64,000 bases of DNA from Vitis vinifera (taxonomy: Eukaryota; Streptophyta; Magnoliopsida; Vitales; Vitaceae): assembly GCF_030704535.1 (NCBI RefSeq), contig NC_081820.1, positions 19,037,001 to 19,101,000 on the forward strand, in the 5' to 3' direction. Positions 9,790 through 20,697 of this stretch are shown here, piece by piece. A program made the position numbers and the translations under genes. Numbering within the stretch: position 1 is the stretch's first letter; the number at the start of each line of letters is the position of its first letter. The notes beneath the pieces were generated by a model that was not told where the DNA came from, made no database searches, and was given only the letters and a program-made list of their open reading frames with translations.

Positions 9790-12215
9790 CATGTTCCGAT
9801 TCGACCTCGACACCTGCTCCAAGCGCAGTTTCCCAAAATTTCCGTCTCATTTACTACCACTGCAATGCTCTTCTCTATCTCTGCACTATATCAGTCGATG
9901 AACCTTCCTCCAAAGCTCTAGCCCTAGACTATGGTTTTCGCATATTCGATCACGTGGTTAACAGCGGCGTCACCCCCAACGAGGCCACCATCACCGCCGT
10001 CGCTAGCCTGGCCACCGCGAAGTCTGACGGGGATCTCGCGTTCGAGGTGGTCCGAACAATGGTGAATTATGAGCTCTCGCCGCGGCTGCGGACGTATGGG
10101 CCCGCGTTGTTCTGGTTTTGCACGAACTTGGAAGGCGAAAAGGCGTGGGTTGTGGAGGAGCATATGGTTTCGATGGGGGTGCATCCAGAGGAGCCGGAGC
10201 TGGCCGGCTGTTAAGGTGAGCGCGGAGATGGGGAGAGGAGATAAGGTGTATGCATATTTGCATAAGCTGAGAACCGCTGTGAGGAGTGTCAGTGAGTCAA
10301 CTGCGGAGATTATTGAGGGTTGGTTCTGCGGTGAAGCGACTTCGGAGGTGGGCGGTGCGGATTGTTGTTTGGGTGCGATTGAAGAGGTGGCATTGAAGAA
10401 CGGAGGTGGTTGGCACGGGCAAGGGTGGATCGGTAAAGGGAAGTGGGTGGTTTGTAGAGCCAAAGTTGATTCGAGTGGCCAATGTGGCTCTTGCAGGGAG
10501 CAGCTGGCTACTGTTGACATTGATAGGGCTGAGACGGAGACGTTTTCAGAGTCAGTTGCGGCCATGGCAATGGAAAGGGAAGTCCGGTCCAATTTTCGGG
10601 AGTTTCAGGTGAGTGAAAGTTTTGTGGATTCGTTTATTTTTTTGTTGTGTTGTTTAGAAGGTTTTACTTCAGCTATGCTTGGATGCTTAGAAACTTGTGG
10701 AAAAGACCCTCTACTTTAAATGCTGACATTTGCTTTATAAAGTACTTCATCTTAAGCAAAATCTTCCGCTCTTTCCAAGACCCGCAGTGAGAATAAAACC
10801 AAGTTTGAGTTTTTTAAACTGTGTAAAATGGACTGGACACCTTGGTTATTTTGGTTGACTGTATTTCATTTTTTCTCTGCATTCCAATCTAATTTTGTAA
10901 ACATCAAGACTTGGAATAATTGGGTGGTGAAGCTGGAGCTGATCATGTCCTCTATTAATTGATTTTGGGTGTGTTTAGTTGCATTAGATTTGTTCCATGT
11001 ATCAGTGAACACTAATCAAGATTTCCAGATTTCATAGAATTGGAATTTAAAATCAGACTAATTTCTTTGCTGCTGAAATGTTGAATTTGTTCCATTTACT
11101 GATCTACTTTCTTTGTGTTGGTGTTTAGTGTCTCATAATACCTATTAAAAAACAAAATACATTTAGTGCCTGAAAACATGGTTGTGACCTTCCATAACTA
11201 AGAAGGTAGTGCTTATTGATTTTCCTGCAACTTGATACTGGCAAAACTTGGCTGATTAAGGGAATTAGGATGATTCCAATGCTTGTCACTCATTTGTCCC
11301 TTTAAACACTTTTAGTCTTAGTATGTTTTTGTGCTGCTTAGATTTATATTATTTCAAATGACTGAATTCGGTGAAATCTGATTTTAACTTAAGGGACATG
11401 CAAATAAACCTTTAATTTTGTTTTATCTTGTCATTCATGGGTTTGCATTTTTATTTAAGAATTTCCTTCTCAACAAGCTGGGGACAACTAATGATTTAAG
11501 AAAATTTAGATTAGTTTTTCCTTCCATGGTGGCTGGGTTAAGTAACATACAGATTTTGAATCCCAAAATCTTTGTAAATCCTTGTTTTATTTTTGAAAAA
11601 AGTTTTGGACAGTGGGATTTGAGATTCCCAAGTTCCAAAATATGCTTATTGGGGTTTTAATATTCTTTTGAGCTGGGAATTTCATTCCAACAAATTCTTC
11701 ATAGAACTCCAAGTTTCTCTGCTTTGGAGATGATTGTAGCTGATGTGGTAGTTAAACTCACTAATTGTTTAGGGTGGAAGAAATTGAACAATGCAAGATA
11801 TGCATTCTATATAGCAGTAAAACCTGAATAATTCTGTGTATATTGTCTGTAAGATCTCATGTAGATTTCATCTTCATTCTTTCTAGTGTAAAGCAATTTT
11901 GCAAACATTATTTTAACTTTTTTTTCCTAACTTAGTTGGAGGTACCTTTTTCCTTAATTTACTCATTTTTTTATTTAATTTTACTACAGGATTGGCTGGA
12001 CAAGCATGCTGATTATGAAGCTATTGTGGATGGAGCAAATATTGGGCTCTACCAACAGAATTTTGCCTCAGGTTGTCCAACCTAATTCCTTGACTTGTCT
12101 CCCTCGACTGTTATATTTGGCTTCCTCTTTTGAACTCCTAGGAAGCAGCTTTTTTCTCAAATGGAAAGAAAGACATCAAGTATGTGCTGTCTAAAATCCC
12201 AGTCTTTTATGTGAT
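9790..12215 (+). pseudogene. Protein-only RNase P (PRORP) pseudogene, two exons
   Basis: PRORPs cleave 5' leaders from pre-tRNAs using a PPR domain and a NYN metallonuclease domain. Exon 1 begins with FRFDLDTCSK, is disturbed near 9820-9850, then reads YYHCNALLYLC, IFDHVVNSGVTPNEATITAV and LRTYGPALFWFC. A net frameshift at about 10205-10220 (ELAGC then stop) precedes KVYAYLHKLR, the central Cys/Trp region NGGGWHGQGW and CREQLATVDI. A donor CAGGTGAGT follows at 10608-10616. After ~1.38 kb of intron, acceptor CTACAG leads into 11990-12072: DWLDKHADYEAIVDGANIGL then YQQNFAS, the start of the NYN domain with its first catalytic Asp. The remaining metal-binding Asp residues are not found. Retained intron means DNA-level duplication, not retroposition. 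Confidence 0.85.
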
Positions 12216-12599
12216 AAATTTTGTCCTTACCTTTTTTCTATTTTTTGATCAATCTTTGTTTATCTGATTTTCAGTTATTTATTTCAAATTTGTTTTCGAG
12301 GTGCGATTTTTAATATAAAATTTACATTTATTCAGGTTCAAACCCACTTATATTTTTATAGTATTGGATCTACTAATTGTTTGTTTGATTCATCTTGGAC
12401 TTCATATATGACTACTGCATGTCATGATTCAGATTAGAGACTTTGCAAGTTCTAACTAATGTTATTTTACATGAATTTCACTCCAAGTAATAGTTTAGAA
12501 GAAAGAGGCTGGATTGCATAAATGGCTACTAAGGCATTCATGGTCAGAGATAGAATTTTCATAATCCTCCTCCCTCTCAATTAAACACCTATTCAAAGA
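12216..12599. other. Intergenic, nothing recognised
   Basis: AT-rich sequence following the PRORP relic; a phrase encoding KYVLSKIP near 12175-12205 may be part of a third decayed exon, but I cannot confirm it. Confidence 0.3.
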
Positions 12600-13560
12600 T
12601 CTCATCCTCTATGCTGTTTGAAAATATTGCAAGAAATCTCTGTCCTAATGCTGTTCAACCTCACCATGGTTGCTGGCTCTGGCCTGTTGTTCTCTTTCAC
12701 CACATCGTTGTAATTCTTTGACCATTGTCTGGATAGATCAGGCCTTCCAGCATGCCTGCTGGCACCAACACTGAACTGCCCCTGACCTTGTTTCCAGTTG
12801 TCCTTGGGGGATTTCAGGTCTCTTAGCTTGATTACTTTGGCAGCCCATTTCAGCAACTCAAAAGCCTTCAGGGAGGATGATATCTCCTTGCATCTTTCCA
12901 GAAGCCATGCCAATCTCAAAGGTTGCCCTAAAGCAGTCTGTGACTTCCTTGACATTCATTCTCTCTAGTGGCAGTTGAACACTGGACTGATCCTTAACAT
13001 CTTATTATCCCACATTAGAAGAAAACCATTCAAACCCTGCAGATTCCAAGTTAAACTAGAAGCATTGTGGCACCACAATAATTTCTCCCTCTGGCTCCTC
13101 TATCCCTATGTCAGAACTCCTGCTGCCCCTTTCATAAGAGTTAATGGAAGATGCCTGCTTCCTTGAGCTTGTGCCCAGTCTTCTCCTCTTGGAGCTTCTG
13201 CTAGCTCTGCTTTTACTTTTCAATGTTTTCAAACAGGTTCATGACTCCTCGTTACAAACACTTCCAAAAATACTCGAATCCCTGATCACGCTGAGGACCC
13301 AATCAGAAGCCTGATCCTACTCTGTTTCCTAACTCACACCCTGCATCATCCCCTCACTTCTCTAATGGTTACCCTAGAGCCAGTCTTATTCTATTTAACT
13401 GGCTTCGCATGCTGATAGCTACAGTTTGCTTAGCCAACTTAGGATGAACAAGGACTATCCAAAAAAAACCAAGATCAAGAGTTTACAAGCCACCAGAAAT
13501 GGATGGGAATGTGATTGACTGACTCCACACTGAACCCATTATTGATTTGGCAAACTAGAC
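12600..13560 (-). mobile_element. Possible L1-type LINE remnant, heavily deleted
   Basis: On the minus strand near 13045-12980 the text reads WNLQGLNG directly followed by FLLMWDNKML. These resemble the start (WNVRGLN) and a later block (GGxLxFWDNRVL) of plant L1 endonucleases with the intervening part lost. A 117-codon frame at 12955-12602 (SSLKAFELLKWAAKVIKLRD in it) has no assignment. No reverse transcriptase or poly-A tail was seen. Base composition is less AT-rich than the neighbours. Tentative. Confidence 0.35.
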
Positions 13561-13584
13561 TATATTGATGTATGTGAGACACTC

Positions 13585-13930
13585 ATGGTTGAAATATCCG
13601 TAAACAAGGATATATCGGTATTTGAATTTTACGGATATATTGGAAATATCGATATTCAAAATTCATGAAAATATTTGGAAAACTCCAAAAAATGATAAAA
13701 TAAGTGTGTGGTATTTTAGGATTTTTTTTAATAATATTATAATATATATAAATATATATATAAAATGAGATTCACGTGGGAGTTTAAAAGGTGAAGAAAG
13801 AAAAAAAGAAAAAAGAAAAAAAAGAAAAGAGAGTTGCAGGGGAGTCATCGGTAGAGAGTGGGAAAAATGGGTTGTTGACTTTGGGACGTTGATGGACCTA
13901 CCAAATGATGTCTGTTTCACATAAAATTCT
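13585..13930. repeat. Fragment of the ATATCG-rich hAT-like family
   Basis: Contains GTTGAAATATCCGTAAACAA, GGATATATCGGTATTTG and TTACGGATATATTGG, matching the left end of the copies at 32866 and 43578, then a rearranged body with a purine tract at 13795-13830. No right terminus or target-site duplication found. Confidence 0.5.
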
Positions 13931-15246
13931 GGAAGGATATTCTATTCAATGTGAGGAACACTCCTACGGTGTCTGATTTTAGTTTCAATGGTTAGATTTT
14001 TCAGATTTAGGGTAGGATGACTTAACCCTAAAACTTTAATTAAATATTTTTTTTTCGAAAAAAATTACAGATCTTATTGTTAACAGTTAAATAGGTAATA
14101 TTTGTGATATAAAAAATTTTATTGGATGATTTGAGAGTATTTTTGAAATTTTGGTTATTATGGGAATTTTTTTTTTGTTGATAAATGATTGCATTTGGAT
14201 TGTTAAAATTATTGGAATTGTTGAAAAATTATGAAATTGTGGTATAATTTATAATTTGTTGATATGTGGATTTTTTTTAGAATTATTGGAATATTTTTTG
14301 TAATTTTATTGTGGAAAAATAATTATATTTGATTATTAGAAATTATTGGAGTTGTTGTAAAATTATGGAATTTTGGTATAGATTATGTTTAATTGAGATT
14401 TGAATTATTGAAAATTTATTTGGTTGCTTTTAGTAATTTTAGTGTGAAAAAAATAATTATATTTGATTATTGGAATTGTGGTATGATTATAATTTCAATA
14501 ATATTTGGACTAGTTAGAAAATTTATGTGATACTTGTGAATGAGGGTAATTAACATCATGACATTTCATTTACATCATGGTTGTGTGAAGGAAGGATAAA
14601 AATTGTGAAAAGTGCATGAAATGGAAAAAGAAAGAAAAATAAAATAGTAATGAAAAGTAAAGATCCTTATGAGGCGAATTAAGAAGGGAGTGAGATTCTA
14701 GGGTGAAAGACCCAAAAGTTTACCTCAAGAAGACTCTGAATGGGGAGTGTATTTGGGTGCGGACGCATATCCTTCGGTGAAAGCCCGAGAACGACAGTGC
14801 ATTGTGTGGTTGTGTGTAAGCATTTGCATCATGGTTGCATTTGGAAGAAGGATTTGTATTATTTATTAAGTGTATGTTTGAATATATTATTTAAGACTAA
14901 AATGACTTGTTCATTTTGTAAATTTAGAATAGTTGATATGCTAGACATATGATTGAATAAGGAAAATGATAATTTTGATTGGTTTAAATTTGTATGGTTA
15001 GAGTTTCTTTAAGTGTATAATGTAAAGGTAATATTATGTTTTAACGTATGGTTGTATTACTGACCTAGAATTTTTAACCTATTTGGGTGTAACACACCCT
15101 ACTGAGCAACGTGGAAATGCTCACCCCTTTATTTCCTAAAATTTTTAGATGTAGATATAGTTTCAGAGGGACTACAAGAAGTTCAAGAAGTGTTCCAGAA
15201 AGCAAAAGAACCATGATAATAGTTGTTTTTAAATTTATATTACCCT

Positions 15247-15412
15247 TGTTGAAAGAGAGAGAGAGAAAGGAGAAAAACCTTAATTCTCATTCATGTAATA
15301 TCTACTTACAATTGAAAGATATATATATACAAGGCTAGGAGTCCTAACTACCATACATGTGACCTATATTAACAAGGAAAGATAATATACTATAAATACA
15401 TTATATTCAACA
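15247..15412 (-). repeat. Copia 3' LTR (left in the window)
   Basis: 166 bases, TG...CA ends, one mismatch to the partner LTR. Contains the GA-rich start GAAAGAGAGAGAGAGAAAGG. Confidence 0.95.
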
Positions 15413-15426
15413 CTCCCCCTCAAGCT
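15413..15426 (-). other. Copia polypurine tract
   Basis: Reads AGCTTGAGGGGGAG on the minus strand, immediately 5' of the 3' LTR, the usual primer site for plus-strand DNA synthesis. Confidence 0.85.
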
Positions 15427-18400
15427 GGAGCATATACGTCATATGCACCAAGCTTGTTACAAATATATTTAATCCTAGGACCTCTGAGAGATTTAGTGAA
15501 GATGTCTGCTAGTTGATCATTTGAATTGACAAAACTTGTAGCAACACATCCTGATGCGATCTTCTCTCTAATGAAATGACAGTCAACTTCAATATGCTTG
15601 GTCCTTTCATGAAAGACTGGATTGGATGCAATATGTAATGCGGCCTGGTTATCACAGATGAGTTTCATCTGTTCATCCTTTCCAAATCTCAACTCCTGAA
15701 GAAGATGTCTCAACCATATGAGTTCACATGTTGCCAAAGCCATAGCTCGATACTCAGCTTCAGCGCTAGATCTGGCCACTACATCTTGTTTCTTACTCTT
15801 CCAAGATATTAGATTACGTACCAATAAAAACACAGTACCCTGAAGTGAAACGTCTATCTGTGGGTGAGCCAGCCCAATCTGCATCTGTGTAACCAACAAC
15901 TTGAGTATGACCTCTGTTCTCGTACAATACACCTTGGCCTGGTGTACTTTTGATATATCGAAGAATACGGATTACGGCATCCCAATGGCTATCACATGGT
16001 GACTGTAGGAATTGACTAACAACACTCACAGGAAAAGAAATGTCTGGACGAGTAATGGTGAGATAGTTCAATTTACCTACGAGCCGTCGATATCTCCCGG
16101 GGTCTCCTAAAGGCTCCCCCTGTCCTGGTACAAGTTTGACATTCGGATCCATAGGTGTGTCTACCGGTTTACAGTCTAACATACCGGTTTCTTCCAGGAT
16201 GTCTAAAGCATACTTCCTTTGGGAAAGGACCACACCAGAACTGGATTGAGCTATCTCAATTCCCAAGAAATACTTGAGTTTCCCCAAGTCTTTGGTCTGA
16301 AAGTGGGTAAAAAGATGTTGCTTTAGTTTCTGAATACCATCCTGATCACTGCTTGTAATGACGATGTCGTCCACATAAACAACCAGATAAATACACTGCC
16401 CCAAGGAGTTATGATGATAAAAAACTGAATGGTCTGCTGTACTGCGAAGCATGCCAAACTCTTGAACAACAGAACTAAAACGGCTAAACCATGCTCGAGG
16501 AGATTGTTTCAAGCCATATAGAGAACGGCGTAACCTGCACACTAAACCAGACTCCCCCTGAGCAACAAAACCAGGAGGTTGCTCCATATAAACTTCCTCG
16601 GCAAGATCACCATGAAGGAAGGCATTTTTAATATCCAACTGATAAAGAGGCCAAGAACACATAGCAGCCATGGAGAGAAGCAAGCGGACAGAAGCAATCT
16701 TGGCAACAGGTGAGAATGTGTCACCATAATCAGAACCATAAACTTGAGTATAGCCTTTAGCAACTAAGCGGGCCTTAAGGCGATCAACCTGACCATCAGG
16801 ACCAACCTTAACTGCATAGACCCAATGACAACCAACTGTAGATTTATCAGAGGGTAAAACAACAAGATCCCAAGTGCCATTAGAGTGCAGAGCAGCCATT
16901 TCATCCACCATTGCCTGTCGCCAGCCTGGATGGGAAAGAGCTTCATGGGTGCTCTTTGGAAGAGAAACAGAGGATATAGCAGAAACAAAAGCAGAATAGG
17001 GTGAAGATAATCGATGATAACTCAAAAAATTGTAAATAGGATGAGGATTACGAGTAGAGCGAGTACCTTTCCGAACAGCAATGGGTAAGTCATTAGGAGA
17101 AGGCAGAGCCGGGGCAGGTGAAGTCGAAGGGATAGGAAGTGAGTCAGCAGGTGCCTCAGGAAAAGGGAGAGGAGCAACGACACGAGGGCGACGATGATAA
17201 ACCTGAAGTGGTCGAGGGGGCATAACATCAGGTGGGGAGACAATGGGAATAGGCAAGACTTCAGAAACAGGAAGAGACTCAGAAGTGGTGGAAAAGAATG
17301 GTGAGTCCTCAAAGAAGGTGACATCAGCGGAGATAAAGTATCGATGAGTCTCAAGGGAATAACAACAATAACCCTTCTGAAGTCTGGAATATCCCAAGAA
17401 GAGGCACTTCATGGCTTTGGCGGAAAGCTTGTCCTGTCCAGGAGTGAGAATATGAACAAAGCAAGTACAACCAAAGACACGAGGAGGAAGGAAATAAAGT
17501 GGTTGGTCAGGGAAAAGAAGGGAGTGAGGAATCTGATCGTGTAAGACAGAGGAGGGCATACGATTAATCAAATAACAAGCGGTAAGAACAGCGTCCCCCC
17601 AAAAACGAAAAGGAACGTGACTATGGAGGAGGAGAGTACGAGCTGTCTCAACAAGATGTCGATTCTTGCGTTCAGCTACCCCATTTTGTTGAGGAGTATG
17701 AGCACAAGAAGACTGATGAAGAATCCCATGATGAGACATAAACGAAGTAAATTGGGCTGAAAAATATTCCCTGGCATTGTCACTGCGTAACACACGAATA
17801 GAAATATTGAACTGGGTTTGGATTTCAGTATAAAATTTCTGGAAAATAGAGAATAACTCAGCTCGATTTTTCATTAAAAAATAACCAAGTACATCGAGAA
17901 CAGTCATCAATGAAAGTGACAAAATACTGAAATCCTAAAGTAGACGCAGTCCGACAAGGACCCCAAACATCAGTGTGGACAAGCTCAAAAAGAGACTTTG
18001 CCCGATTATTCAAACGCTTTGGGAACGAGACACGAGTATGTTTCCCAAGCTGACATGACTCACACGGAAGCGACGACAAAGTGGAAAAACGAGGAACCAT
18101 CTTCTGGAACTTGGAGAGACTAGGGTGGCCCAGACGATTGTGAATGAGGAGAGGAGCATCAGTGGAAATGCAAACTGCAGGAGATGAATCTGAGGTGAGG
18201 TGATAGAGGCCTTGAGACTCACGTCCTATGCCAATCGTCTTCCCCGTACTCCGGTCCTGTAAGGTCACAAATTTATCAGAAAAGGTAATAGAACAATTAA
18301 GAGTACGAGTGATTTTGCTGATGGAAATAAGATTAAAAGGACATTCAGGAGTATAAAGGACAGAAGTGAGAGGTGGAGAAGGTAGAGGAAGGGCCAAACC

Positions 18401-18526
18401 AATACCTTTAGCCACAGTTTGAGAACCATTAGCTAAGGTAACAGTAGGTAAATCAGAGGTAGTAGTAATAGAGGAGAAAAGATCCTTATTACCATATAGG
18501 TGATCAGATGCTCCAGAATCTAGAAT
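15420..18526 (-). pseudogene. Copia pol: protease, integrase, reverse transcriptase, RNase H (broken)
   Basis: Domains in order from 18526 down: protease with ILDSGASDHL; GAG-pre-integrase with HNRLGHPSLSKF and CESCQLGKHTR; integrase with HTDVWGP, FIDDCSR and HTPQQNGVAERKNR; reverse transcriptase with CHWVYAVK, LYGLKQSPRAW and the catalytic YVDD at 16366-16377; RNase H with SSAEAEYRAMA, CDNQAALHIASNP and TKHIEVDCHFIREK, ending at 15420. Three lesions: a TGA (18527-18529) replaces the expected Trp just before the protease; a six-A run at 17876-17881 gives a one-base frameshift in the integrase; one extra base near 15820 shifts frame at the start of RNase H. Otherwise the sequence is highly preserved, consistent with youth. 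Confidence 0.93.
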
Positions 18527-19468
18527 TCAGGGTCCAAGAGAAGATGTGTGGGTAAGGCAGGCAGAGGCATTACCAGGCTGGGCAACAGAGGCAATAGAAG
18601 CCTGAGATGTCTGAGATGCGGAGGAGCTCGGAGGCTGAGGCAGCGGAGAATCAGAAGACTGGGCCATATGGGCAGTGCGAGGAGGTCTTCCATGTAACTG
18701 ATAGCAACGATCGCGAGTGTGGCCAAGTTTATTGCAATAGGTGCAATGAGGACGTTGGCCTCTACCTCGGGTACCACTGCGTCCTCCTCGAGAGGTAGTT
18801 TGAGAAACTAACACAGAAGAATCTGAAGCGCTATCAGATGGCAAAGTCTGAGTGGACGAGATACGGAGGAGGCGAGCAAACACATCATCCAAGGACGGAA
18901 CTGATGAACTACCAAGAATCTGATCACGAATAGGCTCAAGATCCGGACGGAGGCCAATAAGAGTAAGGACCATGAAGAACTTGTCAAGCTGTGTTTGTTG
19001 AGCCCCAACATCAGGAGTAAGAGGCATCACAGTCAAGAACTGCTCCTTAAGAGAGGCAATCTGACCAATATAAGTAGATAGATCCAAGTCCTGTTGGCTG
19101 AGATGGACAATAGCAGAAGCCACCTTATAAAGACGCTGGATATCATTCGTGTATAATCCTTTGGCCTGAGTCCAAAATTTAAAACAAGTTTTATAGGCCT
19201 GAAGATGAAGAAGAATCCGGGGATCAACCGATTGCCATAATACACTACATAACTGTGCATCTATCTTCCTCCACTGTACGCGGTCAACCTCAGGGATATC
19301 TGCCTCCTGGGTAACCAAGTGATCCTCATATCCTTGACCCATAAACCAAAGTTCAACAGAGGCAGACCAGGAAAGATAATTTTCACTGCCAACCAATTTC
19401 TCTGAGGTAATCATAGGAGATCCAGAGATAACAGAGGTAAAGATCTGATTTTTGGTGGTCATATTCAC
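18527..19468 (-). CDS. Copia gag (nucleocapsid) protein
   Basis: 313 codons starting MNMTTKNQIF. An N-terminal UBN2/retrotran_gag-type region contains LVGSENYLSWSASVELWFMG and a mid-region QLDKFFMVLTLIGLRPDLEP. Near residue 240 lies a zinc knuckle, CTYCNKLGHTRDRCY (CX2CX4HX4C), after an Arg/Gly-rich stretch, followed by a Ser/Pro-rich tail. Gag forms the virus-like particle that packages the element RNA. In related elements gag and pol form one frame; here a TGA ends gag directly before the protease, so it is probably a nonsense mutation rather than a natural stop. Confidence 0.93.
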   Translation of the reverse strand: MNMTTKNQIFTSVISGSPMITSEKLVGSENYLSWSASVELWFMGQGYEDHLVTQEADIPEVDRVQWRKIDAQLCSVLWQSVDPRILLHLQAYKTCFKFWTQAKGLYTNDIQRLYKVASAIVHLSQQDLDLSTYIGQIASLKEQFLTVMPLTPDVGAQQTQLDKFFMVLTLIGLRPDLEPIRDQILGSSSVPSLDDVFARLLRISSTQTLPSDSASDSSVLVSQTTSRGGRSGTRGRGQRPHCTYCNKLGHTRDRCYQLHGRPPRTAHMAQSSDSPLPQPPSSSASQTSQASIASVAQPGNASACLTHTSSLGP

Positions 19469-20129
19469 GTATTTGGATCGAAGAGAGCCCTAATACAGCT
19501 TCAGATTGCGGCGTGGCACCACCGAAAAAGGGAGACGGCCTCAGATCGCGACGTGGTACCACCAGAAAGGTAGAAGAACACTTCCCAAGGCACGTGCAGG
19601 GATTGGGGTGGAGAGAAAGTAGCCGGAACTTCGCCGGAAAGGCTGTTTGGAGGGCTGACGGAGACAAAAATCCCCAAAAGAGGTACGTGCAGGGCTCGGA
19701 TGGGAGAACCAGGTAGGTAGGGATGCTGGTCGGCGGCAGGCGAGGCTGGAAGAGGAGGCGCGTCGCCGGAAAAGGCCTCACGCGCCTTCACGCGCCGGCG
19801 CGTGAGATGCAGTTGCCGGCCGGAAAATGGCGCGTGTCCGGCGCGTGGATCCTCTTTTGATGCCGGTGCCTTCACAAAAGTTGGAGATCTCCTCCAGGCG
19901 CTCCTTCTGGTATGGTCAGTGTCGGAAAAATAGGTCGCCGGGAAATTTCGCCGGAAAGTTCGCTGGAAAGTTCGCCTGAAAATTTCGCCGGCGGTGAGTG
20001 GTTTCTAACGATGATCCGACTGACCGGAAAGTGTTGGGAGATGGGGAGGGTGACCGGAAAGAAATACAGTCACCGGAAGGTTTCCCGGAGTTGATGACAC
20101 GGGAAACAGGAAAGAATTAGGTTTTCTTC
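19469..20129 (-). other. Copia 5' untranslated leader
   Basis: GC-richer leader between the primer binding site and gag. It holds repeated short words around CGCCGGAAA and GCGCGTG but no gag-like coding text. Open frames on both strands here have no recognisable product. Confidence 0.6.
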
Positions 20130-20145
20130 CTTGGCTCTGATACCA
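20130..20145 (-). other. Copia primer binding site
   Basis: Minus strand reads TGGTATCAGAGCC directly after the 5' LTR, complementary to the 3' end of initiator tRNA-Met, as is usual for plant Copia elements. Confidence 0.93.
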
Positions 20146-20311
20146 TGTTGAAAGAGAGAGAGAGAAAGGAGAAAAACCTTAATTCTCATTCATGTAATAT
20201 CTACTTACAATTGAGAGATATATATATACAAGGCTAGGAGTCCTAACTACCATACATGTGACCTATATTAACAAGGAAAGATAATATACTATAAATACAT
20301 TATATTCAACA
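20146..20311 (-). repeat. Copia 5' LTR (right in the window)
   Basis: 166 bases; one difference from the partner at the site GAGAGATA. Promoter and RNA start of the element would lie here, reading leftward. Confidence 0.95.
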
Positions 20312-20697
20312 ACCCTTTTTATATGTACCAATTTGAATTATATGGGCTTTTGTAAGTTAAATTATATTTTGTTAGTTTATAAAATATTTTTGGAAATATT
20401 ATTTTTAAGATTATTGTAAATATTTGAGCTCTTGGATAGAAAGATGATTTGTGGATTTATTATACTTGTGAATAGGAGATAGTGTGATGGTTGGTTTTGG
20501 AAAAGTAAAATAATATGTTACAGTAAATCTTAACTTAATAAATTTATTTAGGATTAGACACTTTATTGAAACAAAAAAAAAAAAATTAAGGTGTTTTGAT
20601 TGATTGCCAATGTGGATTGGAGTAACCCTTAAGGTTAAACCCTTGACGTGGGATCACAAGTCAAGTTCTGGATTGCCCAGAATTTGGGGCGTGACAA

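Larger units (their letters stand above)
15247..20311 (-). mobile_element. Ty1/copia retrotransposon, nearly complete and young
   Basis: Complete architecture in 5065 bases: 166-bp LTRs at 15247-15412 and 20146-20311 starting TGTTGAA and ending TTCAACA, differing at one site (GAAAGATA vs GAGAGATA); 5-bp target duplication ACCCT on both sides (15242-15246, 20312-20316); primer binding site TGGTATCAGAGCC next to the 5' LTR; polypurine tract next to the 3' LTR; gag then protease-integrase-reverse transcriptase-RNase H, the Copia order. All coding is on the minus strand. One nonsense codon and two frameshifts break the polyprotein, so this copy is probably not autonomous although the LTRs indicate recent insertion. 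Confidence 0.97.
13960..20697 (+). mobile_element. LTR-like sequence split by the Copia insertion (outer parts about 13960-15246 and 20312-20697)
   Basis: The two flanks of the Copia element join at its ACCCT duplication. Together they read like a plant Gypsy-type LTR: GGTGAAAGACCC, GGTGAAAGCCCGAG, CCTACTGAGCAACGTGG, CACGTGGGATCACAAG-like text and a terminal GGGGCGTGACA at 20687-20697. The right end abuts a ClpX exon at 20698, so the element appears inserted in ClpX-derived DNA. The expected left end beginning TGTCACGCCCC was not found, so the left limit is uncertain and the copy is probably truncated. No gag or pol belonging to it was seen. Confidence 0.5.

Noticed and set aside
9924..10592. 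Long minus-strand ORF opposite the PRORP exon
   Set aside because: Shadow of the GC-rich PRORP coding sequence; low-complexity Pro/Ser text with no family character.
19383..19875. ORFs in the Copia leader as genes
   Set aside because: They overlap the 5' leader and gag start, have no domain, and are explained by GC-rich untranslated sequence.
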